Assembly: GCA_043749975.1 (NCBI GenBank)
Contig: JAYVCL010000278.1
Location: 1 to 7,833, forward strand
Source of the DNA: JANYJJ01 sp043749975
Lineage (GTDB): Bacteria; Pseudomonadota; Gammaproteobacteria; Burkholderiales; Burkholderiaceae_C
Reading direction: 5' to 3'
DNA length: 7,833 nucleotides
The position numbers and the translations under genes are program-made. Shown piece after piece: positions 1 through 5,084 of the stretch (position 1 is the stretch's first letter; each line of letters starts with the position of its first letter). The notes under the pieces are model-generated. The model did not search any database. It had not been told where the DNA came from and worked only from the letters and a program-made list of their open reading frames with translations.

Positions 1-2
1 TC

Positions 3-407
3 ATCTACCAGTTCCACCACCTGCTGCCCGAATTCACCGCGCTCGACAACGTGGCCATGCCGCTGCGCATACGCCGCGTGCCGCAGGCGCAGGCGCGCGA
101 ACGTGCCGCCGCCGTGCTCACGCAAGTGGGGCTGGCCGAGCGCATCCAGCACCGCCCCTCGCAACTGTCGGGCGGCGAACGCCAGCGCGTCGCGATCGCC
201 CGGTCCCTCGCCGGCCAGCCCGCCTGCGTGCTGGCCGACGAGCCCACCGGCAACCTCGACCGCGAAACGGCCGACGGCGTCTTCGCGCTGATGCTGGCCC
301 TGGGTCGCCAGCAACACATGGCCTTCGTGCTGGTCACGCACGACGAGTCGCTGGCGGCAAGGTGCGATCGGGTGTTGAGGTTGAGGCTGGGGCGGCTGGT
401 GGGGTGA
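3..407 (+). CDS. lolD: Lipoprotein-releasing ABC transporter ATP-binding protein LolD (3' part, 5' end outside window)
   Basis: ATPase subunit of the LolCDE complex, which uses ATP on the cytoplasmic face of the inner membrane to extract outer-membrane lipoproteins and hand them to LolA. The visible 134 residues open in the Q-loop with IYQFHHLLPEFTALDNVAMP, which is almost diagnostic for LolD. Then come the ABC signature LSGGERQRVAIARSL, Walker B with catalytic Glu (CVLADEPTGNLD) and the switch His (VLVTHD). Walker A lies before the window. The last codons (about 369-404) are oddly G-rich, with TTG and AGG codons unlike the CGC/GCG usage of the rest, so the extreme C-terminus may have been altered by the event that left toxin debris just downstream. 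lolC would be expected upstream but is not visible. The family call is secure. Confidence 0.95.
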   Translation: MYQFHHLLPEFTALDNVAMPLRIRRVPQAQARERAAAVLTQVGLAERIQHRPSQLSGGERQRVAIARSLAGQPACVLADEPTGNLDRETADGVFALMLALGRQQHMAFVLVTHDESLAARCDRVLRLRLGRLVG

Positions 408-412
408 GGGGG

Positions 413-478
413 TGGCGAGTGTGTTTCGTGGGGACCACCGAAGGCCCGCAGAACGTTGAGATCGTCGACTACCACTGA
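413..478 (+). pseudogene. higB: 3' remnant of a HigB/RelE-type toxin gene
   Basis: The frame ending in TGA at 476-478 reads WRVCFVGTTEGPQN followed by VEIVDYH and stop. This is the usual last beta-strand and tail of HigB/RelE-type mRNA-interferase toxins (typical form WRICFxWxxxGPxxVEIVDYH). Only about 21 codons remain. Directly 5' of them is the intact 3' end of lolD in another frame, so the rest of the toxin, including its start, is gone rather than frameshifted. The stop lies 12 bases before the antitoxin's Shine-Dalgarno-spaced ATG at 491, the normal toxin-first order of higBA loci. No function is expected. The match rests on remembered family consensus; it is short but specific, and its position next to a HigA-like gene supports it. 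Confidence 0.75.
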
Positions 479-483
479 AGGAG
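478..483 (+). promoter_or_regulatory. Shine-Dalgarno AAGGAG of the antitoxin gene
   Basis: AAGGAG lies 7 bases before ATG 491. It marks 491 as the ancestral antitoxin start, yet that ATG is now in a different frame from the HigA body, which reads through 523. From 491 the frame closes at TGA 542-544 after 17 codons. Confidence 0.6.
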
Positions 484-522
484 CAAGAACATGCGCACCG
501 TCCCCCTGTTTCTCCCGGCGAA

Positions 523-789
523 ATGCTGGATGAAGAGTTCTTGAAGCCGCTGGGCCTGACGAAGTACCGTCTGGCCAAGGACATCGGTGTGCCGCCTCAG
601 CGGATCGGGGACATCGTGGCAGGCAAGCGGTCGATCACGGCGGACACCGACCTGCGGCTGTGCCGATATTTCGGGCTCAGCGATAGATGGTGGCTTCGTG
701 GTCAGGCCAACTACGACACGGCCGTCGCGCGCGAAGCCATGGGCGAAGCACTCTCGCGCATCTCGCGCTGCCAACTCCTCGGTGCTTGA
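523..789 (+). CDS. higA: HigA-family (XRE helix-turn-helix) antitoxin, start disrupted
   Basis: DNA-binding antitoxin of the HigA/VapI type, which normally neutralises HigB and represses its own operon. From the first in-frame ATG the product is 88 residues. A helix-turn-helix spans roughly 12-50 (YRLAKDIGVPPQRIGDIVAGKRSITADTDLRL), followed by the HigA tail WWLRGQANYDTAVA. The in-frame codons before 523 still encode HRPPVSPGE, the usual N-terminal lead-in of the family, but no ATG opens that frame. The ATG with a good ribosome site (491) is one base out of frame. One extra C in the CCCCC run at 502-506 would give MRTVPPVSPGEMLDEEF, a textbook start. Either a one-base loss has damaged the gene or translation begins at 523 without a nearby ribosome site. 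Its partner toxin is reduced to a stub, so it is an orphan or decaying antitoxin. Confidence 0.75.
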   Translation: MLDEEFLKPLGLTKYRLAKDIGVPPQRIGDIVAGKRSITADTDLRLCRYFGLSDRWWLRGQANYDTAVAREAMGEALSRISRCQLLGA

Positions 790-800
790 GATATTGGCGG

Positions 801-953
801 AACCTCACGCGTGGCCTGCGCACCACCTTCGGCTCGAAGCTGTATGCCGGCCATGTGTCCGACGAAGACGATGTGGTGGTCGAGCGTCTGCGCGATGCCG
901 GCGCCATCGTCATCGGCAAGACCAACACCTCCGAGTTCGGCTGTGGGGGCTAG
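801..953 (+). pseudogene. Internal fragment of an amidase-signature-family gene
   Basis: The frame ending in TAG 951-953 encodes about 50 residues: TRGLRTTFGSKLYAGH, then VSDEDDVVVERLRDAGAIV and IGKTNTSEFGCGG. This matches the stretch before the catalytic core of amidase-signature enzymes (GatA/AtzF-like), where the catalytic Lys lies a few residues upstream of GxRTTxGS and the Ser-cisSer-Lys GGSSGG block follows the FGxGG segment. Here both the start and everything after FGCGG are missing. Upstream the frame runs into the HigA gene and carries no amidase-like sequence; downstream it stops at once. The fragment is therefore debris from insertion or deletion. Its stop overlaps the stop of the convergent hydrolase (950-952), placing one breakpoint near 949-953. 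Confidence 0.75.
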
Positions 954-1714
954 AAACCTCTGGCTACCCGATTGGCCATTTCTGCGACGGCAGCGATGAC
1001 AAGCTGTGGCTCGGTGAACTGTGGAAAGTGGCCACTGTGTGCAGCGACGATTTGCTTGCCAAGTGGGGAGAGACCCGCCAACCGCTGTTGACTTGCCATG
1101 CGGGCGGCAATGGCCTGCGGTGCTGTCGCCCAAGCCATTGCAGGCTTGCCGCCAGTGACGACGTTCAGCGGTATGCAAGGAAACGGCGGAGCGAGATCCA
1201 GTTCGGCGACGGTTGACCGAACGTGTTGGGTTTCTGCGTTCGGGTTGGGTGGAGCGACGTTCTCCAGCATGCACCTCAGAAAGCGCTGGACTGCGTTCTC
1301 ATGACTCGCGAGGACCGAAATGTCATCGGCCGCGGTGGCCTCAACCAAGACCGCGGCGGAAACCTCTGACGGATGCAGACGCGCAAAGAGGTTGACGATC
1401 AGCCCTCCCAGAGAGTGGCCGACCAAGATGTATGGTGGTGAAAGTTCGGCCGCCCTCAATGCCGCTCGCAGAGAACTGACCGCGTGCGAGCCAACCTGAG
1501 GAACCGCAGGCTTTGAACTTCCGCCCATGCCGGGGCGGTTGTACGCGAAGACTTTGGCAAACTCGGCGAGAGCACCGAACACCTCATGCCAGCCTTCGAT
1601 GGGGCCGCCAGAGCCATTGATCAGAACTATCGTGGAGACCCCGCTGCCGGCCGAGACGTACTCGATTGTTTCGCCCGAGACGAGCGCCTTCTGCTTTGGG
1701 GGAAAGCTGTACAT
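950..1714 (-). CDS. Alpha/beta-fold hydrolase
   Basis: A 254-residue cytoplasmic hydrolase with no signal peptide. Visible are the oxyanion-hole strand VLINGSGGP (about 30-38), the nucleophile elbow VGHSLGG with Ser101, and a late His in AHSGHFPQFTEP (His229) that should be catalytic. The acid is less clear; Glu125 (VLVEAT) or an Asp/Glu nearby is a candidate. The substrate cannot be told: esterase, haloperoxidase-like and lactonase families share this layout. GC is about 60 % by hand count of four lines, below its neighbours, and codon use is more relaxed. It lies 95 bases after the glutathione S-transferase gene on the same strand but differs from it in composition, so recent acquisition is plausible. 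The ribosome site is poor: AGGA lies about 15 bases before the ATG. Confidence 0.85.
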   Translation of the reverse strand: MYSFPPKQKALVSGETIEYVSAGSGVSTIVLINGSGGPIEGWHEVFGALAEFAKVFAYNRPGMGGSSKPAVPQVGSHAVSSLRAALRAAELSPPYILVGHSLGGLIVNLFARLHPSEVSAAVLVEATAADDISVLASHENAVQRFLRCMLENVAPPNPNAETQHVRSTVAELDLAPPFPCIPLNVVTGGKPAMAWATAPQAIAARMASQQRLAGLSPLGKQIVAAHSGHFPQFTEPQLVIAAVAEMANRVARGF

Positions 1715-1757
1715 GGGAATGCGTGTCCTGAGGCGGCTAACGAATGAAAGGGAACTT

Positions 1758-1777
1758 CCGGGACCGCGCGGACCCGG
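1758..1777 (-). terminator. GC-rich hairpin after the glutathione S-transferase gene
   Basis: CCGGG-A-CCGCGCGG-A-CCCGG is a self-complementary 20-mer broken only by an A-A mismatch. It lies 33 bases past the GST stop. On the minus strand it is followed by AAGTTCCCTTTC, a weak pyrimidine tract, so it could end GST transcription, but there is no proper U-run. Confidence 0.3.
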
Positions 1778-1809
1778 GGCGTCTGCCAGCGCCGCCGCCA
1801 GCGCTCAGT

Positions 1810-2430
1810 TCATGTCAACGGCAGCATCACCACGTTGCGGTAGGCGGGCCGCGCGGCCAGGGTGTCGAACCAGCGCTGCAGGTTGCTCAACGCTGGCCGC
1901 GCCACCGGCAACGCCATCCAGCGCCACACGGCGCAGCCGACCGCGATGTCGCCCATCGTGAAGGCGGCACCGCCGACGAAGTCGCTGGACGCCAGGTGCG
2001 CATCCAGCACTTGCAGCTCGGCGAAACTTTCCAGCCGTGCGGCCTCGATCGCGTGCTCGTCGCGCTGCGCCGTGGGCGTGCGCATGATGGCCCGGAACAA
2101 GGGAACCAGCGTGGGCCACAAGCTGGAATTGGCCCAGTCCATCCAGCGGTCGGCGTCGGCGCGGGCCTTCGCGGCTGTGGGCCAGAGCGTGCCTGCGCCA
2201 TGCGTTGCGCAGAGGTAGCGAACGATGGCATTCGATTCCCAGACCACGAAGCCGTCATCTTCGATGGTGGGCACCAGCCCGTGCGGATTGAGCCGGCGAA
2301 ACGCCGGCGTGTCGACCACGTCGAAGTGCCGACCGGCATCGATGCGCTCGTACACGAGGTCAAGTTCCTCGCAGCACCACAGCACCTTCTGCACGTTGAT
2401 GGAATCGGCGTTGCCCCAGATTTTCAACAT
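1810..2430 (-). CDS. Glutathione S-transferase family protein
   Basis: A 206-residue soluble enzyme of usual GST length, expected to conjugate glutathione to electrophiles or act as a thiol-dependent reductase or isomerase. The N-terminal thioredoxin-like domain covers about 1-78: Ser10/Asn12 sit where the catalytic residue is expected, cis-Pro54 lies in GLVPTIEDDG, and the glutathione gamma-glutamyl site is WESNAI (Glu65-Ser66). The all-helical C-terminal domain follows, with the conserved N-capping box FTMGD (Thr158 to Asp161). A purine-rich GAAGGAAGG lies a little over 10 bases before the ATG. The class cannot be assigned firmly, and the natural substrate is unknown. Confidence 0.93.
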   Translation of the reverse strand: MLKIWGNADSINVQKVLWCCEELDLVYERIDAGRHFDVVDTPAFRRLNPHGLVPTIEDDGFVVWESNAIVRYLCATHGAGTLWPTAAKARADADRWMDWANSSLWPTLVPLFRAIMRTPTAQRDEHAIEAARLESFAELQVLDAHLASSDFVGGAAFTMGDIAVGCAVWRWMALPVARPALSNLQRWFDTLAARPAYRNVVMLPLT

Positions 2431-2501
2431 GCGTGGGTTCCTTCCTTCGATACCTCGGGGCGAACGCAGGCGGGGGTGAGTGACTGACTTCCTGCGAGCG
2501 C

Positions 2502-2521
2502 CGCGCGCACTACAGCGCGCG
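2502..2521 (-). terminator. Perfect 7-bp stem-loop after the DUF3297 gene
   Basis: CGCGCGC-ACTACA-GCGCGCG forms a perfect stem 4 bases past the DUF3297 stop. No U-run follows on the minus strand, so it may stall or protect the transcript end rather than act as a classical intrinsic terminator. Confidence 0.35.
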
Positions 2522-2525
2522 ACAC

Positions 2526-2774
2526 CTACCGAAAGAACGCTTCGACCTTGCCCTTCAACTTGATCATCAGCGGCTGGCCCTTGCGGTCGCGGGCCTTGCC
2601 GGCCGGCACCTTGACCCAGCCTTCGCTGATGCAGTACTCCTCGACATCGAAGCGCTCGTGGTCGTTGAGCCGGATGCCGATCTCGCGTTCGAACACGGCC
2701 GCCACGTGGTGCGGGCTGCGCGGGTCGACCGACAGGCGGTCGGGCATCGGGGTGTCGGGGGTCGGTTCGGTCAT
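2526..2774 (-). CDS. DUF3297 family protein
   Basis: An 82-residue soluble protein of unknown function. It matches the DUF3297 pattern along its full length: DRLSVDPRSPHH, then an EREIGIRLNDHER segment, then VEEYCISEGWVKVPAGKARD and a C-terminal IKLKGKVEAFFR. Length is normal for the family and no signal or membrane segment is seen. Cys48 is the only cysteine. No clear ribosome site precedes the ATG. It lies 84 bases after the outer-membrane protein gene on the same strand, with a strong hairpin between them, so co-transcription is uncertain. Confidence 0.9.
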   Translation of the reverse strand: MTEPTPDTPMPDRLSVDPRSPHHVAAVFEREIGIRLNDHERFDVEEYCISEGWVKVPAGKARDRKGQPLMIKLKGKVEAFFR

Positions 2775-2791
2775 GGCTGTTTTCTGCTGGG

Positions 2792-2820
2792 CGGTGAGCC
2801 GCTATTCTGCGGCTTCACCG
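2792..2820. repeat. Long imperfect hairpin between two minus-strand genes
   Basis: CGGTGAGCCGC pairs with GCGGCTTCACCG across a TATTCT loop, giving 11 pairs with one bulged T. It sits between the outer-membrane protein stop and the DUF3297 start. No U-run follows on either strand, so it may be an attenuating or RNA-stabilising element. Confidence 0.45.
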
Positions 2821-2858
2821 GGGCCATGCTGCCGCTGCGCACGCACCGCGCGCCGCCG

Positions 2859-3917
2859 TCAAAAATCGCACGTCCACCCCAGCGCCAAGGCACTTCGCGG
2901 CACCAGTTGAATTCCGTTGACGCGCTGCACCAAGGGCAGTTGCAGATAGGCGTACAGCGTCGACGCAGAACCGACGCCCACGGTGACGCCGGGACTCAAG
3001 TCCAGCGTGGTGGCGCCGGAGTTGGCGGGCTCGGCCTGTGCGCCGCTGTCGCGCCCGCGATGGCGCAGGTTCAGTTGCAGCACGGCGCCCAGGTCGTGCG
3101 CAAACGCGTGCGACCAACCGGCTGAAATTTCAATCCGCCGTCCCGGTTTGAAGCCCTCGCGCGAGTTCAGCGCCGCCGAGATGTTGGCTTGGCCGACCAG
3201 CGCATCGGCCACGCCGATCACCTGCCGACCTGCCACCCCGAGCAGCAGGTCGGTGGTGCCGCTGCCAGGCTGCAGGGACCGCTCTGCGCGGCTGCCCTCA
3301 CCGTTGACCACCTTGACCGAGCCGGTGGGCAATTTGAGTCCGCCGAAAAGCGCATACGACACCGCGCCGTCGTCGGCCACGAACTGCCGACGGGCGCTGA
3401 CCTGCACATCACCCAGCCGCGTGAAGCGCCATTGCTCCGGGGTGGCGGCCTGGCCGGTCTGTGCGTCGACCAGGTCGTGTGCGTGATCGCGTTGGACCAC
3501 CGGCACGCGCAGCGAGACCGACCAGTCCTTGTCGATGCCGTAGGCCAGGGTGGTGACGAGATTCAGGTTGCGGGTGCGGCGCTCGATGGCTTGCTCGCCG
3601 GTCACTTGGTCCGCAGAGATGTTTTTCGTGCCGCTGCGCAACTGCTTTTGCGTGATGGCCTCCAGACGGAAGTCGGCGCTCCAGCCCAGGTGCGGCTCGC
3701 TCGAACCTTCGGCGTAGCGGTCGGTCATCAACGTGCAGAAGCTGGCACCACACGACGCGCGAGCCGCCGTGCTGACCAGCGTGGCACCGATGGCGACGGC
3801 TGACAGCGAAAGGAATCCACGCGCGCAGCGATGCACTCGCGTGCGCCGGGCGGGCGAGGACGGATGAGCGCGAACGGATGTCATGTTCGAGATGACGGGG
3901 GCGGTGTTCTTCATCAT
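2859..3917 (-). CDS. Secreted outer-membrane beta-barrel protein
   Basis: Product of about 352 residues. The chosen start is the ATG at 3917, with AGGAG five bases upstream; the adjacent in-frame ATG at 3914 is equally possible, while the longer frame to 3992 lacks a ribosome site. The N-terminus is long and basic, then a hydrophobic stretch (FLSLSAVAIGATLVSTAARA) ends in an Ala-x-Ala signal-peptidase site. The mature protein begins with CGASFCTL, a cysteine pair. Alternating beta-strands follow, including WSVSLRVPVVQRDH, FTRLGDVQVSARRQF, YALFGGLKLPTGS, LQPGSGTTDLLLG, and a C-terminal strand ending in Phe, the usual barrel-assembly signal. It resembles uncharacterised transporter-like outer-membrane proteins related to the Phenol_MetA_deg group. 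The substrate is unknown. The DUF2946 gene 90 bases upstream suggests a shared envelope, possibly metal-related, role. Confidence 0.8.
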   Translation of the reverse strand: MMKNTAPVISNMTSVRAHPSSPARRTRVHRCARGFLSLSAVAIGATLVSTAARASCGASFCTLMTDRYAEGSSEPHLGWSADFRLEAITQKQLRSGTKNISADQVTGEQAIERRTRNLNLVTTLAYGIDKDWSVSLRVPVVQRDHAHDLVDAQTGQAATPEQWRFTRLGDVQVSARRQFVADDGAVSYALFGGLKLPTGSVKVVNGEGSRAERSLQPGSGTTDLLLGVAGRQVIGVADALVGQANISAALNSREGFKPGRRIEISAGWSHAFAHDLGAVLQLNLRHRGRDSGAQAEPANSGATTLDLSPGVTVGVGSASTLYAYLQLPLVQRVNGIQLVPRSALALGWTCDF

Positions 3918-4007
3918 GAATTCTCCTGACCGCCAGGCGGTGCCCGGCGTGGTGACAACGACGCAGCAGGCCCGCAACGGGCCGTGCAGCAACGCGTGTT
4001 TGCAAGC

Positions 4008-4397
4008 TCAAGAGAAAGCGGGCGGCCCTCGGGGCTGCGGCGTCAGCCACGCATGCGCAGGGCGCCGCGCAGCCAGCCGCGCCACAGGGAACTCGTGGCC
4101 GAGCGAGAGGGGCGTAAACAACCCCACCGACACCGGGCCAACGGCCATCGCGCTGGCATGCAGCGAGCAATAAGGGCAGTGCTCGAGCAAGGCCCCGCTG
4201 ACCGGCACAGAAGACGTGTCGCCAGCGCCGTTGCCGGGCTCAACCCACTTCGAGCCCGCCGACGAACAGACCTGTACCCAGGTCGCCGAGGTGCCGGTGA
4301 CGAGGGCGTGCGAGATCGCGGGTGCCAGCGCCGCGATCAGCACCGCGGCGACAGCAAACCACAAGCTCAGGGCACGGGTGGTGCGGCGAAATTGCAT
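4008..4397 (-). CDS. DUF2946 family exported protein with HCPYCxxH motif
   Basis: A 129-residue protein of unknown function. Arg4/Arg5 and a hydrophobic segment (about 11-27) form a signal peptide or anchor, with APAISHA a likely cleavage region. The periplasmic part has Cys44 and the family hallmark EHCPYCSLHASAMA (His73, Cys74, Cys77, His80), spaced as in a metal or haem ligand set. A proline- and arginine-rich tail ends it. Members are often found beside outer-membrane transport genes, as here. The metal role is inference from the motif. There is no Shine-Dalgarno sequence before the ATG, and a TAGAAT hexamer lies 7 bases upstream, so the transcript may be leaderless. Confidence 0.85.
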   Translation of the reverse strand: MQFRRTTRALSLWFAVAAVLIAALAPAISHALVTGTSATWVQVCSSAGSKWVEPGNGAGDTSSVPVSGALLEHCPYCSLHASAMAVGPVSVGLFTPLSLGHEFPVARLAARRPAHAWLTPQPRGPPAFS

Positions 4398-4404
4398 GCG
4401 AATG

Positions 4405-4410
4405 ATTCTA
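4405..4410 (-). promoter_or_regulatory. Possible -10 box (TAGAAT) for the DUF2946/outer-membrane operon
   Basis: On the minus strand TAGAAT ends 7 bases before the DUF2946 ATG, so transcription would begin at or next to the start codon. No good -35 hexamer is seen at 16-18 bases; a 7-bp hairpin (4429-4447) covers that place and could be a regulator site. Confidence 0.3.
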
Positions 4411-4428
4411 CGGGCGACGCGTCAGCCA

Positions 4429-4447
4429 CGCGCTCACGCAGAGCGCG
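4429..4447. repeat. Perfect inverted repeat in the divergent intergenic region
   Basis: CGCGCTC-ACGCA-GAGCGCG, a 7-bp stem with 5-base loop, lies in the 251-base gap between divergent genes (4398-4648). It overlaps the expected -35 position of the minus-strand promoter. Otherwise this gap holds scattered CTTG/CAAG half-sites and no gene that could be supported. Confidence 0.4.
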
Positions 4448-4635
4448 GCTCGCGCAAGCGCAACGCCTTGAAGCCTGGGTCGACACGCCAACGTCCGCGC
4501 ACCTGACCCTGCCGCGCGACGCTTCAAGCTGCGGCCGGGCCAGCGAGGTGCGCGACATCGAGGTGCTGTGCGGCACGTGTCTTGCTCAAGCGCGCTGCAT
4601 GCGGTCCACTGTGTGGCACTGCCAATCCCAATCCC

Positions 4636-4640
4636 AGGAG
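4636..4640 (+). promoter_or_regulatory. Ribosome binding site AGGAG deciding the start at 4649
   Basis: AGGAG lies 8 bases before ATG 4649 (5 before the in-frame GTG 4646). This rules out the longer open frame from 4568, which has no ribosome site. Confidence 0.75.
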
Positions 4641-4648
4641 AAACCGTG

Positions 4649-5071
4649 ATGCAGCACACCACCGAAACCATCCCCTCGACAGCGGATGCACTGGTCAACG
4701 AATTCCTGCGCGTGGTGATGATTCCCGACCCGGCCGCCGCGCGGCGCTTCGTGTCGCCCGCGCTGCGCATTCGCTTCACCGGCGGGCGGCTGATGCACGA
4801 CCCCGCTGAAACGGCGGCCTTCAACGCGGGCCGCTACCGCTGGGTGAAAAAACGCATCGAGCACACCGAAACCGTGGCCGGCGCAACGCCGGCGCACAGC
4901 GTCGTCTACAGCCTGGGCGCCCTGCACGGCGAGTGGCCCGACGGCACCCCGTTCGAGGGCAACCGTTACGTCGACCGCTACGTGGTGAGCCATGGGCTGA
5001 TCACGCAGATGGATGTGTGGAACGACAGCGCCGAATGGATGCTGGTGCGCGCCGGCCTGGCCACGCTCTGA
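4649..5071 (+). CDS. NTF2-like / SnoaL-like domain protein
   Basis: A 140-residue soluble protein. It shows the single-domain NTF2 cone layout: an N-terminal helix (TADALVNEFLRVVMIPD) and a short helix ending at RRFVSPALRIRFTGG. A helix with FNAGRYRWVKKRIEHTE and the antiparallel strands HSVVYSLGALHGEW, RYVDRYVVSHGLITQMDVWND follow. Such domains serve as small hydrolases, isomerases, lyases or ligand-binding partners, and the reaction cannot be told here. Polar residues lining the expected pocket include His93, Glu95, Asp109 and Asp122. It is the first gene of a five-gene run, ends 13 bases before the PuuE-like gene, and is probably translated from the same message. A role next to the ring-opening hydrolases is inferred from position only. 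Confidence 0.8.
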   Translation: MQHTTETIPSTADALVNEFLRVVMIPDPAAARRFVSPALRIRFTGGRLMHDPAETAAFNAGRYRWVKKRIEHTETVAGATPAHSVVYSLGALHGEWPDGTPFEGNRYVDRYVVSHGLITQMDVWNDSAEWMLVRAGLATL

Positions 5072-5084
5072 CGTCGGGGCGACC

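Noticed and set aside
385..415. G-quadruplex at the lolD stop (GGGG, GGGG, GGGGG runs)
   Set aside because: Only three runs of three or more G with uneven loops; a canonical four-run quadruplex cannot be formed.
5..475. Long minus-strand open frame opposite lolD and the toxin stub
   Set aside because: It mirrors the lolD coding frame in high-GC DNA, has low-complexity Ser/Arg/Ala composition and no family features.
408..789. A complete higBA toxin-antitoxin system
   Set aside because: The toxin lacks everything but its last ~21 codons and the antitoxin start is out of frame, so no working pair is present.
587..1274. Open frames on both strands across the antitoxin, the amidase fragment and the hydrolase tail
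   Set aside because: They cross the boundaries of recognisable genes in wrong frames and show no domain; they are by-products of GC-rich coding sequence.
3918..3992. N-terminal extension of the outer-membrane protein to the ATG at 3992
   Set aside because: No ribosome site there, whereas AGGAG sits before 3917, and the extension would put a non-signal-like segment ahead of the signal peptide.
4614..4630. Sigma-54 promoter suggested by TGGCAC at 4614-4619
   Set aside because: The required TTGC element at the -12 spacing is absent; the following bases are TGCCAATCCCA.
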